A stretch of DNA of 64,000 nucleotides from positions 1-64,000 of the forward strand of contig NZ_JASPGD010000001.1 of NCBI RefSeq assembly GCF_030232885.1, given 5' to 3'. The stretch comes from Corynebacterium sp. MSK297. GTDB lineage: Bacteria; Actinomycetota; Actinomycetes; Mycobacteriales; Mycobacteriaceae. Below are positions 41,578 through 52,966 of the stretch, one piece after another. Made by a program: the position numbers and the translations under genes. The notes beneath the pieces are model-generated. The model ran no database searches, had not been told where the DNA came from, and was given only the letters and a program-made list of their open reading frames with translations. How positions within the stretch are numbered: position 1 is the first letter of the stretch; each line of letters begins with the position of its first letter.

Positions 41578-43197
41578 CTAGCTCATAATTGGCACGTAGA
41601 AAAAGCCTACCGCGGTAAACAGGATGGCGATAAAGCCGACCGCCACATAGATGTACTGATTGGTGCGTTTGACCTCGGCCACCGTGACATCTGATTCCAC
41701 ACGTTGCTTCAATTCCGAGATATACTGCCACGAGCTTTCTTCTACCGGCTTGATTTTTGAACCGACGATAACGGCAATCAAGCTGGCTGCGAGACCGAAC
41801 AGTACCGGGTGGAACGCCATCGGCCAATCGACACCGCCAAAAGTCTTGATGCTTTCCAGGATTAACGTGATGACGCCGCCACAGAGCATTCCCCAGAACG
41901 CGCCGGCTTCGGAAATCCGCTTGGATTGCGTAGAGGCAAAAGCCACAATGCCCCAGGATGCGGCAAAAAAGGACGCCGCCATATAACCAATATCTAACAC
42001 GCTTGGCGTCGCGACATATGCCAGCAGCAAGGCAATGCCACCGACGATAAACATCGACCAACGAGCTGAGCGTACGTTATCAGTCTTCGTGTCGCGGCCA
42101 TCCAGTCCCTCCCCACGACGGAACAAGGGCCCAACATCGTGTGCTGCACTGAAACCGACCAACGATAAAAACGTCGACGCAGAAGACAGACCGGCAGCCA
42201 CAATTCCGGTCACCAGGATAACTCCAACCGCGGTGGGCATGACGTTGTAGGCAGCCCAGATAAAAACCTGAGAATTTGGCTCGATATCTGGATTAATCAA
42301 ATTCACCGCGTACGCAGCGAACATGATGAAGAGATAAAACGAAGGGATAATCAGCAGCGTCACGATCCCCGCACGGATAGCAGTGTGACTGGTTTTGGCC
42401 ATCATATAACGGGAAGCCTGCCATGGACTCACTGCAGTCACGAACGCCCATACCAGGCCAAAGGTGAAGATATAAATCAGTGCTTCACCAATGGAATTCA
42501 GTCTCTCGCCGGGCCCCTCAATCTGCCCATGCCACAATAAGCCCTCGCGCAAAGTCGGGTCTGCTGCCAGTTGCGTGAAAGTTTCTTTCACTCCGCCTGC
42601 TTCGCGGAAAATTGCAATCGAGCCAAGGATCCCGCCAATGAGAAAGAAGAAAAACATCATAGTATCGGTAATGATCACACCCTTGGAACCGGACAACACC
42701 GTAAAAATGGTGAATGCGACCCATGTGATGAACACCGCCCAGAAGCCGTCGATGCCCAAAATTGCTTCGATGACCACAGCAAGACCACGAGTGACTGTGA
42801 CAAGGTACAACCCCATACCGATCAGCACGGACGCACCTGCGAGTGCACGAAGGCGGGAAGAATTAAAGCGATTTCCGAAGAATTCGGGGATAGTTAGCGC
42901 TTCCGAATCGCGCAGATAGCGACCAAACAGGACGACGCCGGCCAAATAGCCCATCTTGGACATCACGCCCAAAAGCAAGATGGGCCAAGGGAAGCCGTCG
43001 TAAGCCATTCCGGCCTCACCCATGAGGGCGACCGTCGACAAGAACGACGCAACCAGCGTACCGACGATGAACAGTACGCCGACGTTTCGACCAGCGACAA
43101 AATAGTCGTTTTTGTTAGTGATCCCCCGGCTTACCCAGATTCCTACAACGAGAAATCCGAGGAATGAGAGGATGACAGTGATGGTAAACGTATCCAC
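41578..43197 (-). CDS. Sodium:solute symporter (SSS family)
   Basis: This 539-residue integral membrane protein has about 13 hydrophobic spans and the SSS fold. Conserved features include N-D-Y-F-V-A-G-R-N near 31, G-E-A-G-M-A-Y near 61-67, and the later G-L-S-S-A-S-T-F-L-S-L segment that contributes the sodium site. Start is GTG, sharing one base with the stop of the small upstream ORF. Coding just before coaBC makes pantothenate a possible substrate, but monocarboxylates or amino acids are equally compatible with the sequence. Confidence 0.9.
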   Translation of the reverse strand: MDTFTITVILSFLGFLVVGIWVSRGITNKNDYFVAGRNVGVLFIVGTLVASFLSTVALMGEAGMAYDGFPWPILLLGVMSKMGYLAGVVLFGRYLRDSEALTIPEFFGNRFNSSRLRALAGASVLIGMGLYLVTVTRGLAVVIEAILGIDGFWAVFITWVAFTIFTVLSGSKGVIITDTMMFFFFLIGGILGSIAIFREAGGVKETFTQLAADPTLREGLLWHGQIEGPGERLNSIGEALIYIFTFGLVWAFVTAVSPWQASRYMMAKTSHTAIRAGIVTLLIIPSFYLFIMFAAYAVNLINPDIEPNSQVFIWAAYNVMPTAVGVILVTGIVAAGLSSASTFLSLVGFSAAHDVGPLFRRGEGLDGRDTKTDNVRSARWSMFIVGGIALLLAYVATPSVLDIGYMAASFFAASWGIVAFASTQSKRISEAGAFWGMLCGGVITLILESIKTFGGVDWPMAFHPVLFGLAASLIAVIVGSKIKPVEESSWQYISELKQRVESDVTVAEVKRTNQYIYVAVGFIAILFTAVGFFYVPIMS

Positions 43198-43334
43198 TAT
43201 TTCTCAGCCTCCCTCTTCTGTTCGGCGGAGTGCTGGGCATTTTTGAGTTCGGAATTGAGTTTCCAATAGGCCAAGCCAAGTCCGATACTAAACACCACGA
43301 TGTGCAATATGCTGGGAAATAGCAGTTCGAGCAT
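43197..43334 (-). CDS. Small single-span membrane protein paired with the symporter
   Basis: A 45-residue reading frame starts at ATG 43334, with GGAG ten bases upstream, and stops at TAG whose last base is the first of the symporter GTG. It encodes one hydrophobic span (about 4-25) followed by a charged tail rich in Lys, Glu and Gln. Small single-span proteins are often encoded directly before SSS-type symporters and may act as subunits or stabilisers. A promoter-like pair lies 49 bases upstream. The exact family cannot be assigned from sequence alone. Confidence 0.8.
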   Translation of the reverse strand: MLELLFPSILHIVVFSIGLGLAYWKLNSELKNAQHSAEQKREAEK

Positions 43335-43382
43335 TCATCACTCCATTCAACAACTAGTCAAAACTCGTAGGAAAACAATGAA

Positions 43383-43411
43383 ATCCTAGCGGATTCTCAA
43401 GTTTTTGTCAG
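43383..43411 (-). promoter_or_regulatory. Candidate promoter of the symporter unit
   Basis: On the minus strand CTGACA (43406-43411) and TAGGAT (43383-43388) are separated by exactly 17 bases. Transcription would start near 43376, giving a leader of about 42 bases before the small ORF. Together with the terminator at 43486-43517 this separates the symporter pair from rpoZ. Confidence 0.6.
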
Positions 43412-43485
43412 TTTTCTCACAACGTTCGGAGGTTCCTCCAAGCTGAGTCGGACCCCAGCGGGGGTAATGTGGGGTTAAGCACCAA

Positions 43486-43517
43486 AGCCCACCTCCCCGT
43501 ATCTGGGGAGATGGGCT
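43486..43517 (-). terminator. Terminator downstream of rpoZ
   Basis: A strong hairpin with arms AGCCCA/TGGGCT and inner CTCCCC/GGGGAG lies 37 bases past the rpoZ stop, with a six-base loop. A short T-rich stretch (TTTGG) follows on the minus strand. Confidence 0.7.
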
Positions 43518-43553
43518 AAATATGTGTGGCTCTTACTTAAACAGATACCACGC

Positions 43554-43835
43554 TTAACGAGCTTCCTCGTGATCCAACAAGCCTTCTTCAATCTCACGCA
43601 ACGACAGCGACAATGGCTTCTCGCCTGGTTCCGGGGTGACCAATGGACCGACGAATTCAAATACGCCTTCGTCTTGTTCCTGATAGTAGCTATTGATCTG
43701 ACGTGCCCGTTTAGCGGCGAAGATCACCAAAGCATACTTCGACGACACCTTATTCAACAATTCGTCGATCGGTGGATCCGTGATGCCTTCGGGTTTATCG
43801 AAGACGCTGTCAGTTTTCGTGGACTCGGTAGTCAC
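43554..43835 (-). CDS. rpoZ: RNA polymerase omega subunit
   Basis: The 93-residue omega subunit promotes RNA polymerase assembly. The conserved helix region [28 protein letters not shown] is at about 20-47. It lies 95 bases after gmk and ends at the hairpin before the symporter unit, matching the gmk-rpoZ order of actinobacteria. Confidence 0.95.
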   Translation of the reverse strand: MTTESTKTDSVFDKPEGITDPPIDELLNKVSSKYALVIFAAKRARQINSYYQEQDEGVFEFVGPLVTPEPGEKPLSLSLREIEEGLLDHEEAR

Positions 43836-43930
43836 TACGAGACCAACCCCTTTTCGCGTTGTTGTTTAGAAAAATTATAGGCCGTATCAAAGCCGTGGAA
43901 GACGAGCGCCACCAACTGCCTAGAATTGGC

Positions 43931-44500
43931 TTAGCTGCGCAGAAACTCGCTGATGGTCTCTACTGCCCTGTCGAGATCGTCATTAACCACGACGTGATCA
44001 AACTCATTTTGGGCGTCCAACTCGACACGGGCTGTTTCCAGACGCCGACGCACGACCTCGTCGGGCTCAGTGCCACGGTTACTCAGCCTATCGCACAGCA
44101 CGTCCCATGATGGTGGAGCTAGAAATACAGTTGTGGCTTCCGGCATTGTAGCTTTGACGTTTCGGGCGCCTTCCAAATCCACCTCAACCAGCACAGGCCG
44201 CCCCTGAGACAAAGCCTTGGTGACGGGTTCGGCCGGAGTACCCGAGCGCTGCAAACCGGAATGTACCTCTGCCCATTCCAGCATCTCGCCATTATCGATG
44301 GTCTCCTGAAAACGTTCCTGGGTGACGAAATAATAATCAATTCCGTCAGTTTCCCCTGGACGCGGATCTCGAGTCGTCATCGAAACCGAGAAGTAGAGAT
44401 CGTGGATCGCGGCGCGAAGCTGTTTCACCACCGTGGATTTTCCCACGGCAGTTGGTCCAGCAAGCACGACCAAACGGCCACGTGGTGTCACACCGGGCAT
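43931..44500 (-). CDS. gmk: Guanylate kinase
   Basis: This 189-residue enzyme phosphorylates GMP to GDP. The P-loop G-P-T-A-V-G-K-S-T is at 15-23, and the GMP-binding region [15 protein letters not shown] follows. Its start is five bases after the mihF stop, so the two are co-transcribed, a conserved actinobacterial pair. Confidence 0.96.
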   Translation of the reverse strand: MPGVTPRGRLVVLAGPTAVGKSTVVKQLRAAIHDLYFSVSMTTRDPRPGETDGIDYYFVTQERFQETIDNGEMLEWAEVHSGLQRSGTPAEPVTKALSQGRPVLVEVDLEGARNVKATMPEATTVFLAPPSWDVLCDRLSNRGTEPDEVVRRRLETARVELDAQNEFDHVVVNDDLDRAVETISEFLRS

Positions 44501-44505
44501 GCGCT

Positions 44506-44829
44506 TTAGTCTTCGGAGTAGCCGAAACGATCCAGCAGCGCACGGCGCTGACGCTCACCGAGACCACGCAGACGGCGGGTCTGGGCAATCTCCAGGTCCT
44601 CCATGATTTCGCGTGCCTTGACCTTACCGACCTTTGGCAGGGCCTCCAGAAGTGCTGCGACCTTGGTCTTACCGATGATCTCATCGGTTTCTGCCTTGTC
44701 CAGAACTTCCTTCAGGTTAGTTCCGCCACGCTTCAGTTCGGCTTTGAGCTCAGCGCGCGCCTTGCGGGCCTCAGCAGCCTTTGCCAGGGCTTCTTTACGC
44801 TGCTCATCAGTCAACTTTGGAAGGGCCAC
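44506..44829 (-). CDS. mihF: mIHF, mycobacterial-type integration host factor
   Basis: This 107-residue nucleoid-associated protein has a basic coiled N-terminus ([14 protein letters not shown]) and a helix-two-turn-helix region ([16 protein letters not shown]) matching actinobacterial IHF. It binds DNA and is essential in mycobacteria. A promoter-like pair lies about 86 bases upstream. It is followed by gmk. Confidence 0.95.
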   Translation of the reverse strand: MALPKLTDEQRKEALAKAAEARKARAELKAELKRGGTNLKEVLDKAETDEIIGKTKVAALLEALPKVGKVKAREIMEDLEIAQTRRLRGLGERQRRALLDRFGYSED

Positions 44830-44914
44830 GTGGATTCCTCCGATTCAATGTGGGTTTGTTGTTCTTATCAACGGCAACTGTAGCAGTCATGCACCAATTA
44901 CCGCCCGAATGGGA

Positions 44915-44943
44915 ATTATAGAGCTTCAACGATGTCAGGCGAA
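44915..44943 (-). promoter_or_regulatory. Candidate mihF promoter
   Basis: On the minus strand a perfect TATAAT (44915-44920) follows TTCGCC (44938-44943) with a 17-base spacer. The start would be near 44908, leaving a leader of about 79 bases. The rest of the 274-base gap to pyrF shows no gene I can support. Confidence 0.55.
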
Positions 44944-45103
44944 CGTAAACCAACCGCGGTCAGTTCCCGCACGCGACATCGCCTGCTTTTTGCATATCTT
45001 AACACCGTAACCAGGCATTCCGCGATTTCGCATCCTGGATACCTCAGAGTTTTACCGCGTCACAGCTTCGGGAGGCACCAACGAAAGCTTGATGGGCCAA
45101 CTG

Positions 45104-45949
45104 TTAGCACCCTGGAAACTGTACACCTTGCTCACGTACCGCTTTATGCAGGTCAGCGATGTCTGGGCCAGCCGAAAGTACACTCCGTGAGACATTCGGA
45201 AATGCCCAGTGGGCAGCGTCAGTCGCTATCCGTGCGATATCAGCCACAGTGCCGCCTTGCGCACCAACGCCAGGCATGAGCACCGGCCCGTTAAACCCGC
45301 GAACATCGGGCGGGGTTTGGACTGTCGCACCAACGACAATGCCTAGTATCGGTGATTTCTGCGTCTCGTTGTAGTCGCGACAATAATTGACAACGTGCTG
45401 CGCCAAGCTCGTACCGTTACGTTGAAAATTCTGGAATTCGACGGCTTCCGGGTTCGACGTCGCTGCCAAGACGAGCACGCCGGTGCCGGTTGCCTCAGCG
45501 GTGTCAATGACAGGTTTCAGCGCGCCGAGTCCAAGATAAGGAGCAACCGTAACAGCATCAGCCCGCAGCGGTGAGGCAGGATCAAGCCACGCAGACGCAT
45601 ACCCGGCCATGGTAGAACCGATGTCACCGCGCTTTGCGTCCGCGATGACCAATGCGTCCGCCGCACGCAGTTCGGCGAGAGTTTCCTCGAGCACTGCAAA
45701 ACCTGCGGATCCAAACCGTTCATAGAACGCCACCTGGGGCTTGACGACGCACGCCGTATCTGCAAAAGCTTCCACGCACCGGCGCGAAAACTCCCGCAGT
45801 CCATGGACATCGTCGTTCAATCCCCATTCGTGTAATAACGAGGCATGCGGATCAATACCGACGCAGAGCCGACCGCGCTCAGCGGAACGCTCCCGAAGAC
45901 GTTCTCCGAAGCTGACAAGAGCTCCAGCACCCTGTGCACTATTCGCCAT
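45104..45949 (-). CDS. pyrF: Orotidine-5'-phosphate decarboxylase (type 2)
   Basis: This 281-residue enzyme makes UMP from OMP. The catalytic D-A-K-R-G-D is at 104-109, and the length and I-D-P-H-A-S-L-L start place it in the longer PyrF subfamily typical of actinobacteria. It overlaps the carB 3' end by 11 bases and is the last gene of the pyr operon. Confidence 0.96.
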   Translation of the reverse strand: MANSAQGAGALVSFGERLRERSAERGRLCVGIDPHASLLHEWGLNDDVHGLREFSRRCVEAFADTACVVKPQVAFYERFGSAGFAVLEETLAELRAADALVIADAKRGDIGSTMAGYASAWLDPASPLRADAVTVAPYLGLGALKPVIDTAEATGTGVLVLAATSNPEAVEFQNFQRNGTSLAQHVVNYCRDYNETQKSPILGIVVGATVQTPPDVRGFNGPVLMPGVGAQGGTVADIARIATDAAHWAFPNVSRSVLSAGPDIADLHKAVREQGVQFPGC

Positions 45950-48900
45950 GGTTGAGCTCCTGCAGGCTACGAACGGTTAATTCATCACCACGCAGAGCTT
46001 CGATTCCCTGCACAGCAGCGGTAATCCCCTGCACGGTAGTCACCGCCGGAATGCCTACCGAAATTGCAGCGCTACGAATGTCGTATCCATCGTGCCGTGC
46101 CCCAGCAGATCCCGCCGGCGTATTCAGAATCAGATCGATATCGCCTTCGGTGATCTGGTCCACAATGGATTTGCCCTCGATATTGCCTGCGCGGATTTCC
46201 GAGGCCTTGTACGCAACCTCGCAATCGATGCCGTTCCGACGCAACATCTGTGCGGTTCCAGCTGTGGCGACGAGGTTGAATCCCATTGATGCCAAACGCT
46301 GAATTGGCACGATCAGCGTACGCTTATCGCGATTCGCCACCGAGACGAATACTGTGCCGTCACGTGGTGGACAACCAAACGCTGCGGTTTCTGCTTTCGC
46401 ATAAGCCGCACCAAAGTTGTCTGCCAATCCCATTACCTCACCAGTAGATTTCATCTCTGGCGACAGCAAAGTATCCAGCGGTGTGCCGTCCGGGCGCCGG
46501 AATCGTTTAAAAGGCATCACTGCTTCTTTCACCGCAATCGGGTGGTCCAACGGCAGGGATCCACCGTCATAGGTAGTTGGGACCATGCCCTCGGCGCGCA
46601 AATCTTGCAGGCTTGCACCGAGCATGATCCGCGCGGCAGCTTTCGCCAATGGAACACCGGTCGCCTTCGACACAAATGGAACCGTACGGGAAGCACGTGG
46701 GTTCGCTTCGATGACATAAAGGATGTCGTCTTTCAAGGCGAATTGCACATTGATCAAGCCCTTGACGCCAATACCATGGGCCAATGCCTTGGTCGATTCA
46801 CGCACCTTATCAATATCTTCTGGTCCGAGTGTCATCGGCGGCAAAGCACACGAGGAATCACCAGAGTGAATACCTGCTTCTTCGATGTGCTCCATCACGC
46901 CAGCAAGGTACACCTCTTCGCCGTCACACAGGGCGTCAACGTCGATCTCAATTGCCGAGTCGAGGAAACGATCCACCAACACAGGGTGGTCTTCGCTCAG
47001 CTCTGTCGCACGTTCGATGTAATTTTCCAGGCTGGCTTCGTCGTACACGATTTCCATGCCACGTCCACCGAGCACATAAGACGGACGAACGAGGACTGGA
47101 TACCCAATCTGTGCAGCAACCTCGCGGGCTTCTGCATAAGAGGTGGCGGTACCGAAATCCGGTGCTGGCAACTGGGCCTTGGCCAATACTTTGCCAAATA
47201 CTCCCCGGTCTTCTGCGTTGTTAATGGCCTCTGGGCTCGTACCGACCACAGGAACGCCCGCAGCTTCCAAGCGCTCTGCCAAGCCCAATGGGGTTTGCCC
47301 ACCGAGCTGCACGATCACACCGGCGACATTTCCGGACTGAGATTCAGCGTGATAGACCTCCATGACATCTTCAAAGGTCAATGGCTCGAAATACAAGCGG
47401 TCTGCTGTATCGTAGTCCGTCGATACGGTCTCCGGGTTGCAGTTCACCATGACGGTTTCGTAGCCGATTCGTGACAGCTCCAGTGCGGCGTGCACGCAGG
47501 AGTAGTCAAACTCAATTCCCTGGCCAATACGGTTTGGACCAGAGCCTAAGATGATGACCTTGTCCTTATCCCGCTGTTCGGAAACCTCCGATTCTGCATT
47601 CGGATCATATTCGTAAGCCGAATAGTGATACGGAGTATGGGCTTCGAATTCACCGGCGCAGGTATCGACTGTCTTATACACCGGCCTAATACCCAAGCTC
47701 CACCGCAGGGAACGCACACCATTTTCACCCGCGAACTCCGGGCGCAGTGCAGCAATTTGGGCGTCGGAAAGCCCCATGACCTTTGCTTGCCGCAGCAACT
47801 GTTCATCCAGTACTGGGGCGGTTCGCAGGTAATCACCGAATTCCACCAAGTGCGCGAGTTCGGCGAGGAACCATGGGTCGATTTCCGATGCTTCGTGGAC
47901 CGCGTCGACGCTGGCGCCCCACCGTAACGCAAGTTCGGCGTCGTACATACGGCCTGCCGTTGGCCGGCGCAAGCGATCCAATATTTCCGAGACGTTTGTC
48001 GCATCCCCCGCGATAACCTCATCCGGCACCGTCCACAAACCAAACGGCTTGGATTCCAGCGAACGCATAACCTTGTTCAGGCCTTGGATGTAGTTGCGGC
48101 CAATTCCCATGGCTTCGCCCACCGATTTCATGGTAGTGGTCAGGGTGTCGTCGGCACCCGGGAATTTTTCGAAAGCAAAGCGTGGAGCCTTGACGATGAC
48201 GTAGTCCAGCGTCGGCTCGAATGCCGCCGGAGTAGTTCCGGTGATGTCGTTAGTGACCTCATCCAGGGAATAGCCGATGGCGAGTTTGGCAGCCAATTTA
48301 GCGATCGGGAAACCAGTGGCTTTGGAAGCCAGCGCCGAGGAACGCGACACGCGGGGGTTCATCTCAATAACGATGATCCGCCCGTCGTCCGGATTGATTG
48401 CAAATTGAATATTGCAGCCACCCGTGTCGACGCCAACTTCGCGGATGATGTCGATTCCCAAATCGCGCATCTTCTGGAATTCACGGTCTGTCAGCGTCAA
48501 AGCAGGCGCCACGGTAACCGAGTCACCGGTGTGTACGCCGAGAGCATCGACGTTTTCGATTGATGCGATAACCACGACATTATCGTCGCCATCACGCATC
48601 AGCTCCAGCTCGAATTCTTTCCAGCCCAAAATGGATTCTTCAATCAGGACGTTCGCATCCGGCGAAGCTGCAATACCGCCTCCAGCAATGCGGTCCAGGT
48701 CTTCGTAGGTATACGCCAAACCAGACCCCAACCCGCCCATGGTAAACGAAGGCCTTACCACAACTGGCAGTCCCAATCGTTCGACGCATGCATGCACTTC
48801 GTCCATGGTGTAGCAGACTTCCGAACGCGCGGACTCACCGCCAACCTTCTCGACGATATCTTTAAACTTCTGTCGATCTTCGCCTCGTTCGATGGCATCG

Positions 48901-49274
48901 ATATCGGCACCGATCAGTTCAATACCGTGCTTGTCGAGGATTCCCGCACGATCCAGCTGGATTGCGGCGTTCAGGGCAGTTTGTCCACCGAGCGTTGCTA
49001 ACACCGCGTCAATCGGGTGCCCACCAGCACGTTCTTTGTCAATAATCTTTTCGATATATTCGGTCTCGATCGGCTCCACATAGGTGGCATCCGCAAATTC
49101 CGGGTCAGTCATGATCGTCGCCGGGTTCGAGTTCACGAGTGTGACCCGCAGGCCCTCAGATTTCAGGACGCGGCAGGCCTGGGTACCCGAGTAGTCGAAC
49201 TCGCAGGCTTGGCCGATAACGATTGGTCCAGATCCAATAACCAGGACGTGGTGAATATCAGGGCGCTTCGGCAT
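45939..49274 (-). CDS. carB: Carbamoyl-phosphate synthase large subunit
   Basis: This 1111-residue protein has two homologous ATP-grasp halves (about 1-550 and 560-935) and a C-terminal MGS-like allosteric domain (about 945-1085). Repeated landmarks include [17 protein letters not shown] near 14 and [16 protein letters not shown] near 575. It makes carbamoyl phosphate for UMP and arginine. It starts two bases after the carA stop. Confidence 0.97.
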   Translation of the reverse strand: MPKRPDIHHVLVIGSGPIVIGQACEFDYSGTQACRVLKSEGLRVTLVNSNPATIMTDPEFADATYVEPIETEYIEKIIDKERAGGHPIDAVLATLGGQTALNAAIQLDRAGILDKHGIELIGADIDAIERGEDRQKFKDIVEKVGGESARSEVCYTMDEVHACVERLGLPVVVRPSFTMGGLGSGLAYTYEDLDRIAGGGIAASPDANVLIEESILGWKEFELELMRDGDDNVVVIASIENVDALGVHTGDSVTVAPALTLTDREFQKMRDLGIDIIREVGVDTGGCNIQFAINPDDGRIIVIEMNPRVSRSSALASKATGFPIAKLAAKLAIGYSLDEVTNDITGTTPAAFEPTLDYVIVKAPRFAFEKFPGADDTLTTTMKSVGEAMGIGRNYIQGLNKVMRSLESKPFGLWTVPDEVIAGDATNVSEILDRLRRPTAGRMYDAELALRWGASVDAVHEASEIDPWFLAELAHLVEFGDYLRTAPVLDEQLLRQAKVMGLSDAQIAALRPEFAGENGVRSLRWSLGIRPVYKTVDTCAGEFEAHTPYHYSAYEYDPNAESEVSEQRDKDKVIILGSGPNRIGQGIEFDYSCVHAALELSRIGYETVMVNCNPETVSTDYDTADRLYFEPLTFEDVMEVYHAESQSGNVAGVIVQLGGQTPLGLAERLEAAGVPVVGTSPEAINNAEDRGVFGKVLAKAQLPAPDFGTATSYAEAREVAAQIGYPVLVRPSYVLGGRGMEIVYDEASLENYIERATELSEDHPVLVDRFLDSAIEIDVDALCDGEEVYLAGVMEHIEEAGIHSGDSSCALPPMTLGPEDIDKVRESTKALAHGIGVKGLINVQFALKDDILYVIEANPRASRTVPFVSKATGVPLAKAAARIMLGASLQDLRAEGMVPTTYDGGSLPLDHPIAVKEAVMPFKRFRRPDGTPLDTLLSPEMKSTGEVMGLADNFGAAYAKAETAAFGCPPRDGTVFVSVANRDKRTLIVPIQRLASMGFNLVATAGTAQMLRRNGIDCEVAYKASEIRAGNIEGKSIVDQITEGDIDLILNTPAGSAGARHDGYDIRSAAISVGIPAVTTVQGITAAVQGIEALRGDELTVRSLQELNHGE

Positions 49275-49276
49275 AA

Positions 49277-50515
49277 TTAAGCTTTCCTTTCCTGGCTGTG
49301 CTGCTCAAGCAGCGCGAGAAATTGATCAAAGAGCGGGTGGGCATCGTGTGGGCCAGCAGCAGATTCCGGGTGATATTGCACGGAATAAGCCAGGCCGCTA
49401 CGTAAAGCGACGCCTTCGACGGTGCCATCATTCAGGCAAGTATGCGTGATTAACGCTGAGCCGAAGTCGGTCGAAAACGCACGGTCGGTTTCCTGGCAAT
49501 CAGCAGGCAACGTCTCGGTATTCCCCGGGGCCGCTAACGCAAAACCGTGATTCTGCGACGTAATATCGATCTTGCCAGTCTCGTGGTGCAGCACCGGAAC
49601 ATTGATGCCGCGGTGACCGAACTTCATCTTGTACGTCTGCAAGCCCAGGGCCCGGCCGAGCAGCTGGTTACCGAAACAAATACCGAAGAATGGAATTTTC
49701 GCCGCCAGAATCTCCCGCAAAGTGGCAACCATATCATCAGCGGTTGCTGGGTCTCCCGGACCATTGGAGATGAATACCCCGTCTGGTTGCAGCTTTTCTA
49801 CCTCGGCGAAGCTGGTGCCCGCTGGCACCACCACAGTTTCAATACCGCGGCGTGAGAAATTACGTGGCGTTGCAGTTTTAATTCCCATGTCAAATGCAAC
49901 GATTCGGTAGCGAGTTGCACCTTCCGCAGGCACGGTATAGGCCTTATCGACGGAAACTTCCCCAGCCAAATCCGCGCCCGCCATATCTTCTTGCTCACGG
50001 ACCTCCGCGATCAGTTCATCATGTGGTCGTTGGGCTTGTTCACCAGAGAAAATTCCTGCCTTGACGGAACCGTGATTACGCAAACGACGGACTAAAGTTC
50101 GGGTATCGATACCGGAAATGCCGATGACGCCTTGTTGTTCCATCGCTTCGGGTAGCGAGCTAGTCGCACGCCAATTCGACACGCGATGTGCCAGGTCGCG
50201 GACGACCAGTCCAGCAACCCAGATGCGCCCATCGTGTGATTCGTCATCCTCGTCATTCCAGCCGGTATTTCCGATATGCGGTGCAGCGGTAACAACGATC
50301 TGGCGGTGATATGACGGGTCCGTCATAGTTTCTTGGTACCCGGTCATCGCCGTAGTAAATACGGCTTCTCCGAGATTTTTGCCAATAGCGCCGAACCCAA
50401 ATCCGGGATACACGCTGCCATCCCCGAGCACGAGTACCGCAGGTACCGTCTCGGGTGGGTAGCTTCGGTGTGCAGGATTAGTCACGGTTTTCTGCCTTTC
50501 GCTTGCTGTTGTCAT
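49277..50515 (-). CDS. carA: Carbamoyl-phosphate synthase small subunit
   Basis: The 412-residue glutamine amidotransferase subunit supplies ammonia to CarB. The catalytic Cys280 lies in F-G-I-C-F-G-N-Q, and the C-terminal H-P-E triad partner in [10 protein letters not shown]. Length is normal. It lies 28 bases after pyrC and two bases before carB. No ORF separates pyrC from carA, unlike in C. glutamicum. Confidence 0.96.
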   Translation of the reverse strand: MTTASERQKTVTNPAHRSYPPETVPAVLVLGDGSVYPGFGFGAIGKNLGEAVFTTAMTGYQETMTDPSYHRQIVVTAAPHIGNTGWNDEDDESHDGRIWVAGLVVRDLAHRVSNWRATSSLPEAMEQQGVIGISGIDTRTLVRRLRNHGSVKAGIFSGEQAQRPHDELIAEVREQEDMAGADLAGEVSVDKAYTVPAEGATRYRIVAFDMGIKTATPRNFSRRGIETVVVPAGTSFAEVEKLQPDGVFISNGPGDPATADDMVATLREILAAKIPFFGICFGNQLLGRALGLQTYKMKFGHRGINVPVLHHETGKIDITSQNHGFALAAPGNTETLPADCQETDRAFSTDFGSALITHTCLNDGTVEGVALRSGLAYSVQYHPESAAGPHDAHPLFDQFLALLEQHSQERKA

Positions 50516-50543
50516 ATTCTCGAGTCCGTTGTGCGGTAATCAA

Positions 50544-51953
50544 TTAATCTTCCGAGCCTGTTGACTCACCAACGTCGGCACGCACAAAATCGGCAAGTTC
50601 ATAACTCAACCCTCCCCGCAAGATCGTGTGGGTAACCTTCGCCCCGAATTCATGGCCCTCATAAGGGTTGTTCCGCGATTTCGACGCAAATTCCTCGGAC
50701 TTCGAGGTCCATGGATAAGCCGGATCCACCACAGTGAGGTTCGCCGGTTCTCCCACCGCGATCGGGCGGCCGTGATCCGGCAGTCGAGTGATCTCTGCGG
50801 GACGCTCCGACATCACGCGAGCAATAAACCGCCAATCTGCCAAGCCGGATTCCACGAAGATCTGGGCGATCACAGCCAACGAGGATTCCAGGCCGAGCAT
50901 TCCCGGCTTCGCGTGTTCGAATTCCACGCACTTATCCTCGCTGCCATGCGGCGCGTGATCAGTGGCCACACAATCGATTACCCCATCGAGAAGAGCTTGC
51001 CGCAGCGCCAACGTGTCTGATTCTTCACGAAGCGGCGGATTAACCCGGAAAATGCCGTCATAAGTACGCAGCTTCTCGTCGTGCAGCAACAAGTGATGCG
51101 GAGTAACTTCCGCAGTGATCGGGATTTCGTGTTGCTTCGACCAGCGCACCAGCTCCACCGTGCCTTCTGTGGAGGCATGGCAGATATGCACGCGGTTTCC
51201 GTAATCACGCGCCAATAATGCATCACGGACAACAATGGATTCTTCTGCTACCCGCGGCCAACCCGACAGCCCAAGCTGAGCTGCAGTCGCACCCTCATGG
51301 GCAACCGCAGTCTGGGTCATTCGGTGATCTTCTGCATGCTGTGCAATCAAGACATTCAAGCCCTTGGCGTATTCCAGAGCTCGACGCATCAACTGTGGAT
51401 CATTGACGCACTTACCGTCGTCGGAAAACATCCGTACTTTCGCTGCACTGCGTGCGAGCATGCCGAATTCTGTAAGGTTCTTACCTTCCAGTCCTTGAGA
51501 GATAGATCCCACCGGGTGCACATCGCACACACCGTGCTGCTGCCCCTTGTACCAGACGGATTCCGCAATCACTGGCTGATCCGTCACTGGCTGCGTGTTT
51601 GCCATCGTGAAGACGGCCGTAAAGCCGCCGCGCGCTGCAGCTTCTGAGCCACTGGCGATGGTTTCTGTGTCTTCCCTGCCCGGTTCACGCAAGTGCACAT
51701 GCATATCAACAAGGCCCGGTAACAAAACGTTGCCCTGCAGATCGCGCTCATCATCTGCCGAAAGTCGAGCAGCTGTATTCGAATCAGTTGCCTCAATCGC
51801 CTGGATACGACCTTCGGCAAGCAATACGTCAACGGGGTCGCCCTCGCCATAAGGCCGTACGTTGCGCAACAACAAGGACCTTTGCGACGCGGGGCGTAAT
51901 TGCCCAGTCGACGGATATTTCTCGTGCGTCGGAGTGTGGTAAGTATGCGACAT
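50544..51953 (-). CDS. pyrC: Dihydroorotase
   Basis: This 469-residue amidohydrolase cyclises carbamoyl aspartate. The metal-binding [10 protein letters not shown] is near 84-93, and later histidines occur in the Q-H-A-E-D-H and H-I-C-H-A-S segments, with A-T-D-H-A-P-H the catalytic Asp site. I choose ATG 51953, with AGGGGAAG upstream; ATG 51995 has no ribosome site. Length slightly exceeds the usual 425-450 residues through a variable N-terminus. Confidence 0.94.
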   Translation of the reverse strand: MSHTYHTPTHEKYPSTGQLRPASQRSLLLRNVRPYGEGDPVDVLLAEGRIQAIEATDSNTAARLSADDERDLQGNVLLPGLVDMHVHLREPGREDTETIASGSEAAARGGFTAVFTMANTQPVTDQPVIAESVWYKGQQHGVCDVHPVGSISQGLEGKNLTEFGMLARSAAKVRMFSDDGKCVNDPQLMRRALEYAKGLNVLIAQHAEDHRMTQTAVAHEGATAAQLGLSGWPRVAEESIVVRDALLARDYGNRVHICHASTEGTVELVRWSKQHEIPITAEVTPHHLLLHDEKLRTYDGIFRVNPPLREESDTLALRQALLDGVIDCVATDHAPHGSEDKCVEFEHAKPGMLGLESSLAVIAQIFVESGLADWRFIARVMSERPAEITRLPDHGRPIAVGEPANLTVVDPAYPWTSKSEEFASKSRNNPYEGHEFGAKVTHTILRGGLSYELADFVRADVGESTGSED

Positions 51954-52030
51954 GATCGTGGCTTCCCCTGTGTTGTATGAATTGTGTGCTGTCATAGTCT
52001 GGTTTTGCCTGCGTTATTCAACTGAGCGCG

Positions 52031-52966
52031 TTATTCCGCTCCGGAACCGGCCAACAATGTAAACAGCACCGCCATGCGCATGTGCACTCCGTTGTTCACC
52101 TGTCCCAGTACCACGGTATTTGGATAGTCGGCAACGTCATAGTTGATTTCCATACCGCGCAGCATCGGACCCGGGTGCATGATAATGGCATCATCACGCA
52201 TCAATGCCGCACGTTGCTTCGACAGCCCGTAGTATGTGGCGTATTCACGGTGCGAAGGGAAGAAACCACCGTTCATGCGTTCTTTTTGCACACGCAACAT
52301 CATTACGGCATCGGCCCCGGTAAGCTCGGCATCAAAATCGTGACTGGTGCGTACCGGCCACTGTTCTACACCGCGCGGTAACAGGGTTTGCGGTGCGACA
52401 AGTACTACGTCCGCACCCATCGTGGAAAGCAAATCGACATTGGAGCGCACTACACGTGAGTGCAGGCAGTCGCCCACAATAACGACACGCCGACCGGCGA
52501 TCTCTTCGAGATGCTGACGCAGGGTCATCGCATCGAGCAATGCTTGGGTCGGGTGCTGATGAGCACCATCACCGGCGTTAATCACAGACGGGCCAGAACC
52601 ATCGGTATCCACCCAATTGGCAAGCAACTGAGCAGCTCCGGACGACGGATGCCGGGTGATAATCGCATCGGCGCCGATTGCGGCCAACGTCAATCCGGTA
52701 TCGCGCAGGGATTCGCCTTTGGATACCGACGAGGAAGACGCAGATAGGTTAATGACGTCGGCGCTCATCCATTTACCGGCAGTTTCAAACGACGAGCGGG
52801 TACGAGTGGAGTTTTCGTAGAACAAGGTATAAATCGTCCGACCCCGCAGCGTCGGAAGCTTCTTCACATCGCGATCAGCCAGGGCTTCAGAAAACCGCTC
52901 AGCCTCATCCAACAGTCCCGTAATTTGGTCCGCGTCTAGATCTGCAATGGATAGTAAGTGCTTCAT
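52031..52966 (-). CDS. pyrB: Aspartate carbamoyltransferase catalytic subunit
   Basis: The 311-residue enzyme joins carbamoyl phosphate and aspartate. The carbamoyl-phosphate site S-T-R-T-R is at 53-57 and H-P-T-Q-A-L-L-D lies mid-protein. No regulatory pyrI is present. Its start overlaps the pyrR stop by one base. Confidence 0.97.
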   Translation of the reverse strand: MKHLLSIADLDADQITGLLDEAERFSEALADRDVKKLPTLRGRTIYTLFYENSTRTRSSFETAGKWMSADVINLSASSSSVSKGESLRDTGLTLAAIGADAIITRHPSSGAAQLLANWVDTDGSGPSVINAGDGAHQHPTQALLDAMTLRQHLEEIAGRRVVIVGDCLHSRVVRSNVDLLSTMGADVVLVAPQTLLPRGVEQWPVRTSHDFDAELTGADAVMMLRVQKERMNGGFFPSHREYATYYGLSKQRAALMRDDAIIMHPGPMLRGMEINYDVADYPNTVVLGQVNNGVHMRMAVLFTLLAGSGAE

